A stretch of 64,000 nucleotides of DNA from Narthecium ossifragum (lineage: Eukaryota; Streptophyta; Magnoliopsida; Dioscoreales; Nartheciaceae). The notes under the pieces are model-generated. The model searched no databases, had not been told where the DNA came from, and saw nothing but the letters and a program-made list of their open reading frames with translations. Position numbers and translations under genes: made by a program. The stretch lies in contig OY986965.1 in NCBI GenBank assembly GCA_963920575.1, forward strand, positions 20,006,929 to 20,070,928. The letters are read 5' to 3'. Within the stretch, counting starts at the first letter, position 1. Every line of letters starts with the position of its first letter. Positions 36,229 to 47,189 of this stretch are shown in pieces.

Positions 36229-39200
36229 ATGGCTGATGGTAGTAATGATCAACTTACTGTCGTTGGCATAGTAAGTCATTTGCATGTGAATGTTGGTTTT
36301 TTGAATTTTACTATAGTATTTATTTTATGTCAAATTTTATTTAATTTTATTTTGGCTTACGGAGCGTGCTAAATTTATTAATGTTCTTTTGTATTGTTAA
36401 TAATAATTGTTATTAATAATATTAAGACATCAAAAGCTGCGTTCGCTCAACGTGCACGGCGAGAACGGGAAAAAAATCAACAAAATGAAGCTGGAAGTTT
36501 AAATAATAAGCCATCAAAAGCTGTGTTAGCTCAGCGTGCATGGCGAGAACGTGAAAAATTAGGAGGATGTGTTGGATTTTCTGAACCTGCACCAAAGCGA
36601 GCAATGGTTGTACAAGCCTCGGGGACTTCGTCTACTGGTATCTCGAATAGGCATTTGGCCCAACGTGCACGACGAGAACGTGAGAAATTAGGAGGTGTTG
36701 GATCTTCTGAACCTAATCAGGTGGATTATTCTATGCGTGGAATAACTCCGGTGGCGATTCCTTCAAATCTAAACGAATGCATAACGGCGCAATGTGAAAA
36801 TAATCGGTAATTTATTATTAATTTATGTTAAATAAATTAAAATTTTATATAGTCTTTTATAGATGAAAATAAATTATATATTTGTAGGCCAATTGAAACA
36901 GAACAAGTGATCGAATCAGATGATGATGAATCAGAAGTTGTAGCTCTGAATGCAGAGGTTCATCCTCGGGTACACATAGATCTTGGACGACATTTTCTTG
37001 GACGAATGGATGTTGTATGTCCGTATTGTTCAGCTTTACATTGGATGGATGAAAAATTGACAAGGTCATCTGTAGTGAGTCCTTTTTTTGGAACTTGCTG
37101 TTCTCAAGGAAAGATTCAGTTACCGTTGCTTATTACACCGCCTCCAATGCTTAAGGTTTTATACGACGAAAATGATGATCGGTCAAAATCCTTTCGTCGG
37201 TACAGTCGAGAGTATAATGCAGCTAATGCTTTTACGAGTCTCGGTACTACTTTGGATTCAAGAGTATTTACTGGAAGAGGTCCTACAGCATTCATTATCC
37301 ATGGTGAATTGCGCCATCAAACAGGATCATTGATACCCGAACCAGGGCATGAAGCAATGTACTCTCAACTTTACATTTATGACCCTGATTCTGCGTTAGA
37401 TGTTCGCAATCGCAGAAATCCTCATTTGAGAAGGGACGTTCTTAAAATAATTCAAGATTGTCTACTACAATCGATTGCCTTTTCAAAGAAATTTATTTTG
37501 GCTTATGAAATTTTGAATCAATCAGAATTGGCAGGACAGAATTTACCTGCTTATCTTCATTACAATCAAGCGACCGATCGGCGGCGGTATAATCTACCAA
37601 CAGTCGATGAGATTGCGATAATATTACCAGGTGATGGATTTGTGGTCGATAGCATGAGGGATATTATCATACGTCTCAGAGGGAATAATCAGTTGATGAG
37701 AATTAGTGAGTGTCACCCAGCTTATTTGCCATTACATTATGTTTTATTGTTCCCTTATGGTGAGCTCGGTTGGGAGCAAGGGTTGAAACAGTGGGATATT
37801 CTAAATAATCGACATACAAATGATAGACTTACACAGATGGAGTTTTATAGTTATCGTTTGTTTCAGCGTCACACAGAGTATTCAACAATTTTGCGAGCAG
37901 GAAAGCTATTTCAAGAGTTTATAGTGGATGCTTGGGCTTCAACTGAGCAAAATAGGTTGAATTATTGTAGACTTAATCAAGGAAAACTTCGTTCTGAACT
38001 GTACCATAGTTTGTCGGATGTTGGTTTGGATGGGCTTGGAGCTAACCAGGTTGGGCAAAGAATGATTTTACCGTCTTCATTCTCTAGCAGTGCAAGAAAT
38101 ATGTTTGAAATCTTTCAGGATTCAATGGCTATTACGCGATACAATCACCATCCAGATATTTTTCTCACAATGACGGCAAATCCTAATTGGCCTGAAATTA
38201 CTTCAGTTTTGTTTCCTCATCAAAAAACTACTGATCGTCCTGATTTAGTTGCACGTGTTTTTGAGTTGAAGAGAAGGAGATTAATGGATGAAATTAAGAC
38301 TAAACATGTGTTTGGCAAAAAAGTTGCACATGTGTTTACAATTGAATTTCAGAAACGAGGGCTACCACATATGCATGCGCTTTTTTTCCTTCAAGGTCCA
38401 GATAAAATTCGAACATGTGCTCAGGTGGACCAAATAGTATGTGCAGAATTTCCAAACCCAACTGATAATCCTACACTATTTGAAACTGTAAAGTGTTGTA
38501 TGATACATGGACCATGTGGTGTTCGAAACCCTCAAGCAGCATGTATGGAAAATGGTAAATGCACCAAGCGTTACCCTCGAGGATTTGTGGAGACAACTAC
38601 TATGGACCAAGATGGATATCCTATCTATCGTCGTCGTGATGACAAACGTGTTCATATATTGAGGGGCCACGAAGTTGATAACAGAGATGTTCCATATAAT
38701 CCGTATCTTTCTAACATGTTCAACTGTCACATTAATGTGGAAGTTTGTGCAGGGCTCAGGTGTGTTAAATATATTCACAAGTACATTTACGAAGGTCACG
38801 ATCGCACAACAATGATTTTAGGAGGGATAGATGAGATACAACAATATCTAAATGCGAGGTATATTGGACCGCCAGAGGCTGCTTGGCGAATATTTGGTCA
38901 TCTACTGCATGAAGAAATTCCAAGTGTTGTACGATTGGCACTTCATTTACCTGGAATGCATCGTGTTGTTTTCAATCCAGCTGAATCGTTAGAGAGTATT
39001 GTTTCTAGAGCTGAGCATCAACAATCCACTCTAACTGGTTATTTTGAATGTTGTGCTACCAACGAATCTGCCCGTGCATTCACTTACCAAGAATTTCCAC
39101 AGCATTTCGTTTGGAAGAAGTCTCAAAAGCTATGGAGTCCAAGACAAAAAGGGTTTGCAATTGGTAGAATCTATTTTGCTAGCCCTAATTCTGGCGAGAG

Positions 39201-41180
39201 ATTTTATCTGCGGTTGCTCCTAACTGTTGTCAAAGGTCCACGGTCGTTTGAATGCTTGCGTACATTTAACAATGTTATGTGTAACACATATAAAGCTGCA
39301 TGTGTTGCGAGGGGGCTTTTGGAAGATGACGGTGAATGGGTACAGTGGCTTGAAGAGGCTTCAATTATGAATACTGGACATCAGTTGCGAAGATTATTTA
39401 GTATTATTCTGATTCAGTGCTCTCCAGTTGAACCATATGCGTTATGGAATCAATTCTCAGAACACATATGTGATGATCTTGCATACAAGATTCGTATATT
39501 GTTTGTCATTTCCAATCCAACTGAGTTTCAGATAAAAGATTATGGATTGCATTTGTTGAATCAGCTGCTCCAGGAATCGGGCAAGAGTTTGACAGATTTT
39601 CCGCCCATGCCAGTACCCAGTGGGAATTGGAGTGTAGTAGTTGGTAACAGATTGATATTGGAACATCAACAGCTCCAGAGTGATGCACAACAACTAGATG
39701 CTGAAATTAATATTGCTCGACTTAATGAAGCACAATGCACTGCTTATACTGCAATCACGTGTTCAGTTTTTGAAAACGAGGGGAGAACCTTCTTTCTGAA
39801 TGGGGGGGCTGGAACTGGAAAGACTTTTTTGTATAATACAATTGCTGCAAAATGCCGCAGTCTTGGACATATTGTTATTACCGTGGCTTCATCTGGCATT
39901 GCATCGTTGTTACTGGTGGGAGGTCGAACCGCGCATTCAACATTTTGTATTCCATTAGATGTGTTGGAGAATTCAGTCTGTGCCTTCAGCAAACAATCAT
40001 TGCAAGCAGAATTGTTCAGGAAAGCAAAATTAATAATATGGGATGAAGTACCCATGCAACATAGACATTGTGTTGAAGCGGTTGATCGCACACTTCAAGA
40101 CATTTGTGACAGTGTAAAGCCATTTGGTGGTATCACTGTTGTTCTCGGTGGAGACTTTCGACAAATTTTACCTGTCATACCAAAAGGAGTGCGCGAGCAA
40201 ATTGTGGGTGCATCGTTGAGAAAATCTGTTCTATGGAGTCGTGTACATGTGCTAACTTTGCGCTATAACATGCGCTTGAATAACTCTGCCATTGAAAATA
40301 TAAATTTTTTGAAGTTTTTGACAGAGGTAATATTTTTTTTATCTTTTTTCAAGTGATGTAGGTTGAATATTATCATTTCATTGATTTGGGGTTGTTTATT
40401 CTTAATTCGTAGATTGGGACAAGCCTACAAAATTCTGTAGAGCTTCCATCAACAATCCGTAGGTGTCAAAATATATGTGAGCTGCTTTATACGATTTATC
40501 CACAACTCGATGTTGTGGGGACGGTGACTCCAACTTTCTTGACTGAGCGCACAATTCTTTCTGCACGTAATGATGATGTAATTTCCATCAATACATATGC
40601 GTCAAATGCTTTTCCTGGAGAGACAATTACTTATTTTGCAGCTGACAAAATTTCACAAGATGAACTAGATTCTACCATTGCTAATCGGTATCCAAATGAG
40701 TATTTAAACTCATTGAATCCTGTTGGATTACCGTTGTTTAAGTTAGAGTTGAAAGTTGGCTGCCCAGTAATGTTGTTGAGAAATATAGCGTCAAAGGATG
40801 GACTTTGCAATGGCACATTATTGATGGTTGTGAGATGTGCTTCGCGCATAATTAAGGCTCTAATTTTAAATGGAGATAAATCTGGCAATTTAGTATTCAT
40901 TCCAAGGATATCATTGACTCCATCAACTTCAGAATGTTTGCCTTTTCAAATGACAAGACGTCAATTCCCGATTCGATTGGCATATGCTATGACAATAAAT
41001 AAATCTCAAGGCCAATCGGTGAGATTTGTTGGGATTGATTTGCGCACACCTGTCTTTAGTCATGGGCAACTGTATGTGGCGCTATCTAGATGCACATCTG
41101 CTGATCGCATAAGTGTTTTGCTTCCCGAAGATGGGTCCAGTTCCACATCAAATATAGTTTATACTGAGGTTTTGTTGTAA
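36229..41180 (+). CDS. Helitron Rep/helicase (RepHel), four-exon model
   Basis: This is the rolling-circle transposase. The proposed exons are 36229-36270, 36427-36806, 36888-40326 and 40413-41180. All introns are GT-AG, and joining them gives one open frame of 1542 residues. Residues 15-141 are a basic, repeated [10 protein letters not shown] region. A CPYC...CC zinc motif follows. The Rep domain has HMH (residues 635-637, nt 38368) and two tyrosines in [10 protein letters not shown] (769 and 773). The SF1 helicase has GGAGTGKT (1113-1120), IIWDE (Walker B), [18 protein letters not shown] and YVALSR near the end. The frame has no stop within any exon. The stretch around the last intron (FLKFLTE to IGTSL) looks slightly shorter than I expect for the family. 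The first exon is the least certain. Confidence 0.85.
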
Positions 41181-41387
41181 TGCTACTTCGTCGAATTGGA
41201 ATCATTATAATTAGGTAATTTAAGTTTCACATGATTTACAATTAATATACTTCATGATGTCAAATATTGTACTAATTTTTTAATTTTTTTTAGCAGATTA
41301 TTGTGCATTTCCCTCGCTAACTACCAAGGTTTGATTTGATTTTGCCCTCACTAATACACTGTTCCAAGGCTCATCATTGTAGGCAGT

Positions 41388-42142
41388 ATGGATCATGTCG
41401 TCATTTTCGGAACGGTGAGTTACTATGGTCAAAACCAAAGTTATTACTTTTTTAAAAGCAGTAATTACCTTTCACACAATTCTTATTTTCTTAAATAAAC
41501 TTTTTGAGTGCTTAGGAAGATAATAATGTCCGACGAACTGTTGAAATGTTACGCGATAGCGGAGTTCGTGTTGAAATTCGCTCTGAGCATGACCTTCATG
41601 CCATGCAACCACCTTTAGTGAGTGGAAAAAATTATTTACATAATATTTGATAAAGATAATACTGCTTAGTTGATTAGCTTTCTCACTTACAACACTGAAC
41701 CATGTTTTCAGGCACAATCAAGACGTCCGGCACCACCTGCTGCAAATGGGGTAAGTAAAGCATATTAGATTTCTCACTTACAACACTGAACCTAAACGTC
41801 CAAGAATATATTTTATCAAGAGGTCTTGGTTGATTGTAATAATTATTTGATAATCTTTTCTACTGCAGGATTGGGATGCACATGCTCAAAACATGTTGTA
41901 TAATAGTAGAATGACCCTGCTTAGTTGGACCTCGAACAATGTATGTACTGTACATATTATATTTATATTGCAAATATTTTTTAATCGTTTATGCTCTCAT
42001 GATTCTGTTGCAGGTTGTATTTTGGATGCCACGGGCGCGATTCTCCATCAAGATAGAGACATACACTCTCAGACGCATTATCGGTAGAATGTTAGAGAAG
42101 CCATGGTGGTTACATGCGAGGTGGATGTTAGAGCTTTCTTAA
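41388..42142 (+). CDS. Five-exon small gene, 122 residues, unknown function
   Basis: The proposed exons are 41388-41414 (ATG), 41516-41617, 41712-41750, 41869-41940 and 42014-42142 (TAA). Every intron (101, 94, 118 and 73 bp) is GT-AG with good donors (GTGAGT, GTGAGT, GTAAGT, GTATGT) and pyrimidine-rich acceptors, and every junction is phase 0. The joined protein starts MDHVVIFGT, continues EDNNVRRTVEMLRDSGVRVE, has a short proline/alanine exon (QSRRPAPPAANG) and ends with a tryptophan- and arginine-rich segment (KPWWLHARWMLELS). I recognise no domain. It lies 208 bp after the RepHel stop and 650 bp before the Helitron terminus, same strand. It could be a captured host gene or a Helitron accessory gene. 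A non-coding spliced transcript is also possible. Confidence 0.55.
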
Positions 42143-42792
42143 TCTCTTTTACATACATGTTTTTAGAGTACCATGAATCACTTAGGTAACTTCGGCAAGT
42201 TGTGACTTGAAACAAAATGAACCAAAGTTGGACATATTGGTATCAACTACTATAGTGGAACTTGACTTTTCTTTATGCTTGCGGGTATCTCTTTTACATA
42301 GATATTTCTTAGGTAACTTCGGCATATTGGTCGTCTTAGGAATAAGTTATCCCTAGAGAACTAGATTTTTACATGTTATCAAAGCTTATTCTGTTAAGAT
42401 TTTGGATTGATGATGGTAATCATCTAACTGTTGGATTTTCTGATCCAGGGCCACGCATCAGTGAAGTGGTGGTGGTGTTGTGGGAATGCTTGGAGCTAGA
42501 ATATATGTATTTGGAATCATCTAACGGTTAGATTTTGCTAGCCCTGGAGTTGGATTATTGTGAAATTAGAATATCTGTATTTTTGTTTTTTCTTTGAAGT
42601 TGTGGTTTGTGAGGGATAATGTTGTATTTGAGGATACTATGGTTTGCCCCGGGGACAAAGTTTTGTGAGGGATAATGTTGTATTTGAGGGATAATGTTGC
42701 ACTTATAAGGTTTGCCTCTGTACAGGTGAGGTTCTACCGAAATTTTTTGAAAAAACTCTATATATCCGTGACGTAGGCACGGGCATTCTCTA

Positions 42793-42793
<1 letters not shown>
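42143..42793 (+). other. Helitron B 3' tail and terminus
   Basis: There is no gene here. Near-repeats of TTGTGAGGGATAATGTTGTATTTGAGG lie at 42605-42710. The end carries the hairpin CCGTG/CACGG (42766-42782) and the CTAG terminus at 42790-42793, inserted before T in a (TA)n tract that continues to about 42825. Confidence 0.8.
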
Positions 42794-42832
<39 letters not shown>

Positions 42833-42879
42833 GTACGCTGTCAGTTTAGGCTCGTGAAGCTTGGAGCATATGAATCATT

Positions 42880-43490
42880 TCAGGAGTAATATCGCTTGAG
42901 GAACTTGCCGTTTACCGGAGGTGGGGTATATTCACCGTCTGGTGAAATGATTTTATAAGCCCCATTGGTATAGACTTCTTGAATTATGAAAGGCCCTTCC
43001 CACTTAGACTCAAATTTCTCTTGGGTTCTTCTGGTGATGACCATGGGTCGAACTACGGTGAGGACAATGTCTCCGACTTTGAACGAGCGGCGCTTCACTT
43101 TTTTTTATCAAAGGCTCTGGAGACTCTCGCTTGATACATCTCCAAGTTTTGCTGGGCTTCAAAGCGCTTTTCTTCTAGGCTGCCGAGCTCATCAAGCGTT
43201 AATCTTGCAGCTTGGTCTTCTGTCAGATTCTCATGTATAATGACTTTGAGGGAAGGAATTTGGATTTCGAGAGGAAGTACAGCTTCTTTGCCAAAAAACA
43301 ATGAATAGGGGGTTGCCCCCGTTGGAGCCTTCATCTTGGTGCGATACACCCAAAGGTTCTCCAGAAGCTTCTCGCGCCATACTTTTTGTTGTTGTGGACG
43401 ATTTTCTTTAAGAATTTGCAGAGGACTTTGTTAAAGGCTTCCGCTTGCCCGTTGGCCGCGGCGTTATATGCCGACGAGAAGTGGATCCAT
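42880..43490 (-). pseudogene. Tat integrase C-terminal half
   Basis: On the minus strand it begins with SSAYNAAANGQAEAFNK, containing the catalytic glutamate region, then YRTKMKAPTGATPYSLFFGK and the C-terminal GDIVLTVVRP...FESKWEGPFIIQEV domain, ending in a stop at 42880-42882. The zinc finger and the first two catalytic aspartates are missing. A frameshift lies in a run of eight A (minus) near 43102. Non-functional. Confidence 0.87.
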
Positions 43491-43661
43491 CCCAGCTTCC
43501 AGTGCTATCCTCAATCCGATGACGAGGGCTTCGTATTCCGTCATGTTGTTGGATGACGCTGAAGTCAGCACGAAAGAATATGGGATTATGGCTTGTGTTG
43601 GAGTAACAAAGACTATCCCTGCTCCCGCTTCTGAGCGCCTGCAAGCTCCATCAAAGTACAT
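43464..43661 (-). pseudogene. Tat second (archaeal-type) RNase H, truncated
   Basis: MYFDGACRRSEAGAGIVFVT...NNMTEYEALVIGLRIALEAGM is the start of the extra RNase H characteristic of Tat elements. It breaks off at about 43490, where sequence passes directly into integrase, so the end of this domain and most of integrase are deleted. Confidence 0.82.
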
Positions 43662-43689
43662 CTCTCAGGGTGGTTGGATGTCGGCATGA

Positions 43690-44205
43690 AGACTTCTTCA
43701 TCTGGCAGGTCGTCTTCTATGGCCGAGTCATCTGGCATCGGGTGAGCAGCGAGAAAAAGTCGCCAAGGCTTGCTCTTTAACAGCGTAGGCTATGTCGAAC
43801 AGGGACAGTAACATAGCTCATTTTGCAAGTCGTCCGGAGAGGACTAGCTTCTTTAAAATATACCACAGGGGGTCGACTTTGGAGACACGTTATACAGAGT
43901 ACTCCAGAATGTAATGCTGAAATTTTTTTTTTTTTTTTTTTTTTTTGCGTGGCGAATACCCAACACGGGCACACATTATCCATCTCCGAGTAATTATGCT
44001 CGGCTCCGACTAAGGTTCTGCTGAGGTAGTAGAGGGTTCTTTCCTTGCCTTCATCGTCATGTTGTGTGAGTAAAGCTCCTAATGACCCGGGCAGAGTTGC
44101 CGTGTAGAGGATTAAGGGCTTTCCTTTGACGAGAGAAGCGAGAACCGGCGGGTTGATGAGGTATTCTCTTATATTTTGGAAGGCGCTTTGGCAAGCTTTA
44201 CCCCC
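43690..44205 (-). pseudogene. Tat RT C-terminus and first RNase H, broken
   Basis: The minus frame reads AFQNIREYLINPPVLASLVK, then GALLTQHDDEGKERTLYYLS, the RT-RNase H junction of Tat elements. An uninterrupted run of about 26 T (plus, 43921-43946) falls inside and breaks the frame. The RT palm, including the catalytic YVDD-type motif, is absent. Confidence 0.8.
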
Positions 44206-44957
44206 ATTCGAATGGTGTTCCTTTCTCTTGGATGTGCAGGTTGGAAGTCGGGAAGTTGGCGCCCAAAGTGGGTGATGATTTCATGGACTTCAGCCTTCTC
44301 TTCTTCTGGGAAGCAGAGGGACTCGTCATCATCTTCGAAGATTCCGATAGTAAAGCATGAGTAGTTGTCCCAAGAGATGTCGTTTTGTGGCACATTTGGC
44401 TTTCTTGTTTGGAGATCTGTCAAGACTCGGTGGATAAACCCTTCAATTTCTTCATGGGCCATCACCTTCCTGAAGATCTTGTATTTGGGGGCTTTGTGCT
44501 TCATCGGCCTCGGCTGCCAGTTTTCAGGAAGCAGAGGTTTCGGGGGAGCATTTCTAGCCGCTTTAACCCTTTGCTTGAATGCTTGTCTCTTCTTTTGCCT
44601 TTTGCTGATGTAGGGCCTCCCGTAGCGATCATAGCTGGGCTCAAAATCAGACAACGTGTCATCCTCATCCAAGTCAGAATGATGCATTCCCAGTAGGGTA
44701 GGCAAAGGGCATCCCTCAACAGGTGTCAGAATGGGAGTTATATGCTCCTCGTCTTGCGCGTATGGAGAGATAGCTGTGTATCTGTTCCCAACGGGCAGGT
44801 AAGGAGGCGCCTGAGGGACATACACAATTTCTTCATAGGGAGATGTTGAGGAGGTGTACTCCTCGTATGGAGACTCGGGGTCTGCTGTGCTAGTGATCAC
44901 TTGTGTTGACTCTACCTTCTTGCCTTTCTGGAGCTTCTTCAGGAGCTCGGCGTCCAT
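44169..44957 (-). pseudogene. Tat pol N-terminal segment
   Basis: A 262-codon open frame contains SKRQKKRQAFKQRVKAARN, PENWQPRPMKHKAPKYKIF and the acidic FEDDDESLCFPEEEKAE. I match this to the region between gag and RT in Tat polyproteins. It runs into the RT C-terminus with a frameshift near 44200, so protease and most of RT are lost between them. Confidence 0.7.
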
Positions 44958-44971
44958 GACTCTATCGTCAA

Positions 44972-45384
44972 TTAATTTTTTTGGATCTTATCCTTGAGGA
45001 CGAAGCAGTCTTGGAGTGTGTGCCCAAGTATTCTGTGGTGATGGCAATATTTTGGCTCGTCTACTTTGTCTGCTTCGTGGAGGCGCCGGGACTCCGGGAG
45101 CTCTATGAGTCCAAGATCCAACAGACCTTTGAAGATGTCGGGGACCTCCTCTTGGGGGAAGGAATACTCATTTTCAATCCTCTCCTTGAGGGCCTTCACT
45201 CGCCGTCGCGTGGGATCGGACGAGAGGTCTCTAGACCGAGGCAGCTCTCTGGGGACGTAAGTCTCCTTTGGTCTGAGCATTTGCGTCACCGAAGTCTGGA
45301 GTATAGCTTTCCCCTTGGGGAAGCCTTATCCATCATTGTGAGCTCGGAAGCCTTGTCAATGGTTTGATTTCTGCGAGCCATTTT
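44972..45384 (-). pseudogene. Tat gag C-terminus with zinc-knuckle-like motif
   Basis: The minus frame includes RPKETYVPRELPRSRDLSSD, the hydrophobic VPDIFKGLLDLGLIELPE and CHHHRILGHTLQDCFVLKDK, the knuckle-like end of Tat gag. It lies after an RT N-terminal fragment, the reverse of normal order. Confidence 0.78.
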
Positions 45385-45660
45385 GGATACTGGACCTCTC
45401 GAATAAAGCCCACCTTCATGAGCTTGTCGACCTCAGCGATAATTTTTTTTTGGAATTGACTCGGGTTGAAAGCGTCTTTGAGATTGCTTGATAGGGCGGA
45501 CATCTTCTGCTATGGAGAGATTGTGGACAGCCACATCGACATCCAAGCTTGACATTTCTTTATAGCTCCAAGCCAAAACATCCCGGTTCTTATGAAGGAA
45601 AAGAACAAACAGGTTCTTCTCGTCCAAGGACCGTCCTCTGCCCCCTAGATTAATTTCTTC
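45385..45660 (-). pseudogene. Tat RT N-terminal fragment, displaced
   Basis: The minus frame reads FLHKNRDVLAWSYKEMSSLD, then VRPIKQSQRRFQPE and, after a frameshift in a run of eight A (near 45450), DKLMKVGFIREVQYPKW. This is the start of a Tat RT. It is placed upstream of gag and fused to it near 45385, which indicates rearrangement. Confidence 0.8.
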
Positions 45661-47189
45661 TAATTTGTCAATGGTTGCTTGAGCACTGCCTTTAAGCTGT
45701 GGCGATACTTTTGGCGTGTTGTGTCTTTGGTGTTGGGTAGATAGCCCTCAATGTCCAGCACTGCATCTGTGTCGTTTTAATGTTGTATGCTTGATCTTCA
45801 GCCTTCAATTTCCGGCATCAGACATGTGTTGGTTTGGTGTTGAGTAGATCGCCGCCTGAGCGTATGTCCCGTCTTCCACCTACAATCTTTTTATATTGGT
45901 GTTATCGTGTTGGCAGTTCGATCTCTTTGGTGTTGCGCCAATCGTTGTTACTGACTTTTGTTTCGCCTTTGAAATCGGATATACTTTGTTGTTTATATGT
46001 TGATTGTCACTTCGGGCTCTATCCCGCTCTCAGCGCCGGATCTGTCTGGCGTGGTAGTTCGCTGTCGCTGGGAAAGGCAAAATGAGGGCAACGTCCAGCG
46101 CATGCTGAGAAGTCGTCAGCAATAGTTTGCGCATGTGGCGGAGACGCGGCGCTTGATCAATGTTTGGAGTAGAGGCATCGGTGAACAGCGTGCCCGAGGC
46201 ACGACGGTGAGCTCGAAGCCTAACATATATCTTGGCGACGAGGCTGGGCGTGGAAACAACGGTAGCTCGTTAATAGAGCTTCACAGTCGATGACGCGCTA
46301 CGTCGGTGGCCAAGTTTCGTTGAGAAAGGAGCTCGAGGGGAGGAACTCGGTGCCTGAACAATGGCGGTGCATAAATGCCACCTGCAAAATAACGTTCGGA
46401 TTGGTTGATGGTGGCCAAGTCTAGCGACATCGCAACGGGGCGACGACAGCAGCACATGTCCAAGCAACCAGCAGTAGCCTTGACCAGGTTCTTCGGCAAT
46501 GATCTCGAGTCTCGACGGCGAACTCATGGACGTTGGAAGAGAAGCGGATGGCTGTGTCATGATGGAGGACATGATTTGAGGTGAGTTTGATTGAAGTTGG
46601 GACATCATTCTCCTCCTTCTTCGAGCTTGTGTTTGGAGACAAAGATCGACGATGAAGATGGCGGTAGTAGCGGCTTATTCTTGCTGGAAGAGGCACCGAC
46701 GCGGTCGTGATCAGAGGTGAGTTTGATGGAGTTTGGAGAAGCATTCTCCTCCTCCTCCGAGCTTGTATTTTGGAGACGGAAATTGACGATGATGATGTCG
46801 GCAGTTTTCCTCTTCTGTCTCTTTGCTCAGACAATTGAGGAAGTGGATGTCTCATTGTCTTGAACCCCTACGGGCATTGTCCTGATGATGTTGAAATCGT
46901 TCTCTTGCAGGATCCTTTCTGTACTTTGGTTTCTTGGTGATGAAGTCTCGAATTGGTCGGCTTTAGCTAACAATCTCTAGCAGGGGCGACTGGAACCGCT
47001 AGCATGGATAGGAGGACGGTGCATTACAACTTTTGTCTTCTTTTCCTTCTCAGTAGGCTTCTTCGTCTTGATGAGGGAATGGTCCAACTGTGAAATGCTG
47101 CAGTTTCCCTCGAGCTGGAGAGTGGTGTGACTATTGGCGTCGTTTATGTTTGAGGCTACTTCGATTTGAGGATTTTGCAACTCCTGAGC
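45661..47189 (-). other. Tat internal region of unclear origin
   Basis: This lies between the duplicated ORF1 and the displaced RT fragment. A CGACGAGG-rich stretch (46080-46860) gives a 144-codon minus frame (46855-46421) with no recognised domain. The gag N-terminus is not seen here. Confidence 0.45.

Larger units (their letters stand above)
27603..42793 (+). mobile_element. Helitron B, large and potentially autonomous
   Basis: The 3' end reads GTAGGCACGGGCATTCTCTAG, then T (42773-42794), with a CCGTG/CACGG hairpin at 42766-42782. The 5' end lies in or just after the (TA)n tract at 27603-27637; I cannot fix its TC start to the base. Both flanks are TA tract and units of the same tandem array, so the roughly 15.2-kb unit is one insertion. 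It encodes a complete Rep/helicase in the correct orientation and a small spliced gene between that and the 3' end. Confidence 0.85.

Noticed and set aside
43777..43983. Lysine-run minus frame of 68 codons
   Set aside because: The lysines come from a T26 homopolymer inside broken Tat RNase H sequence.
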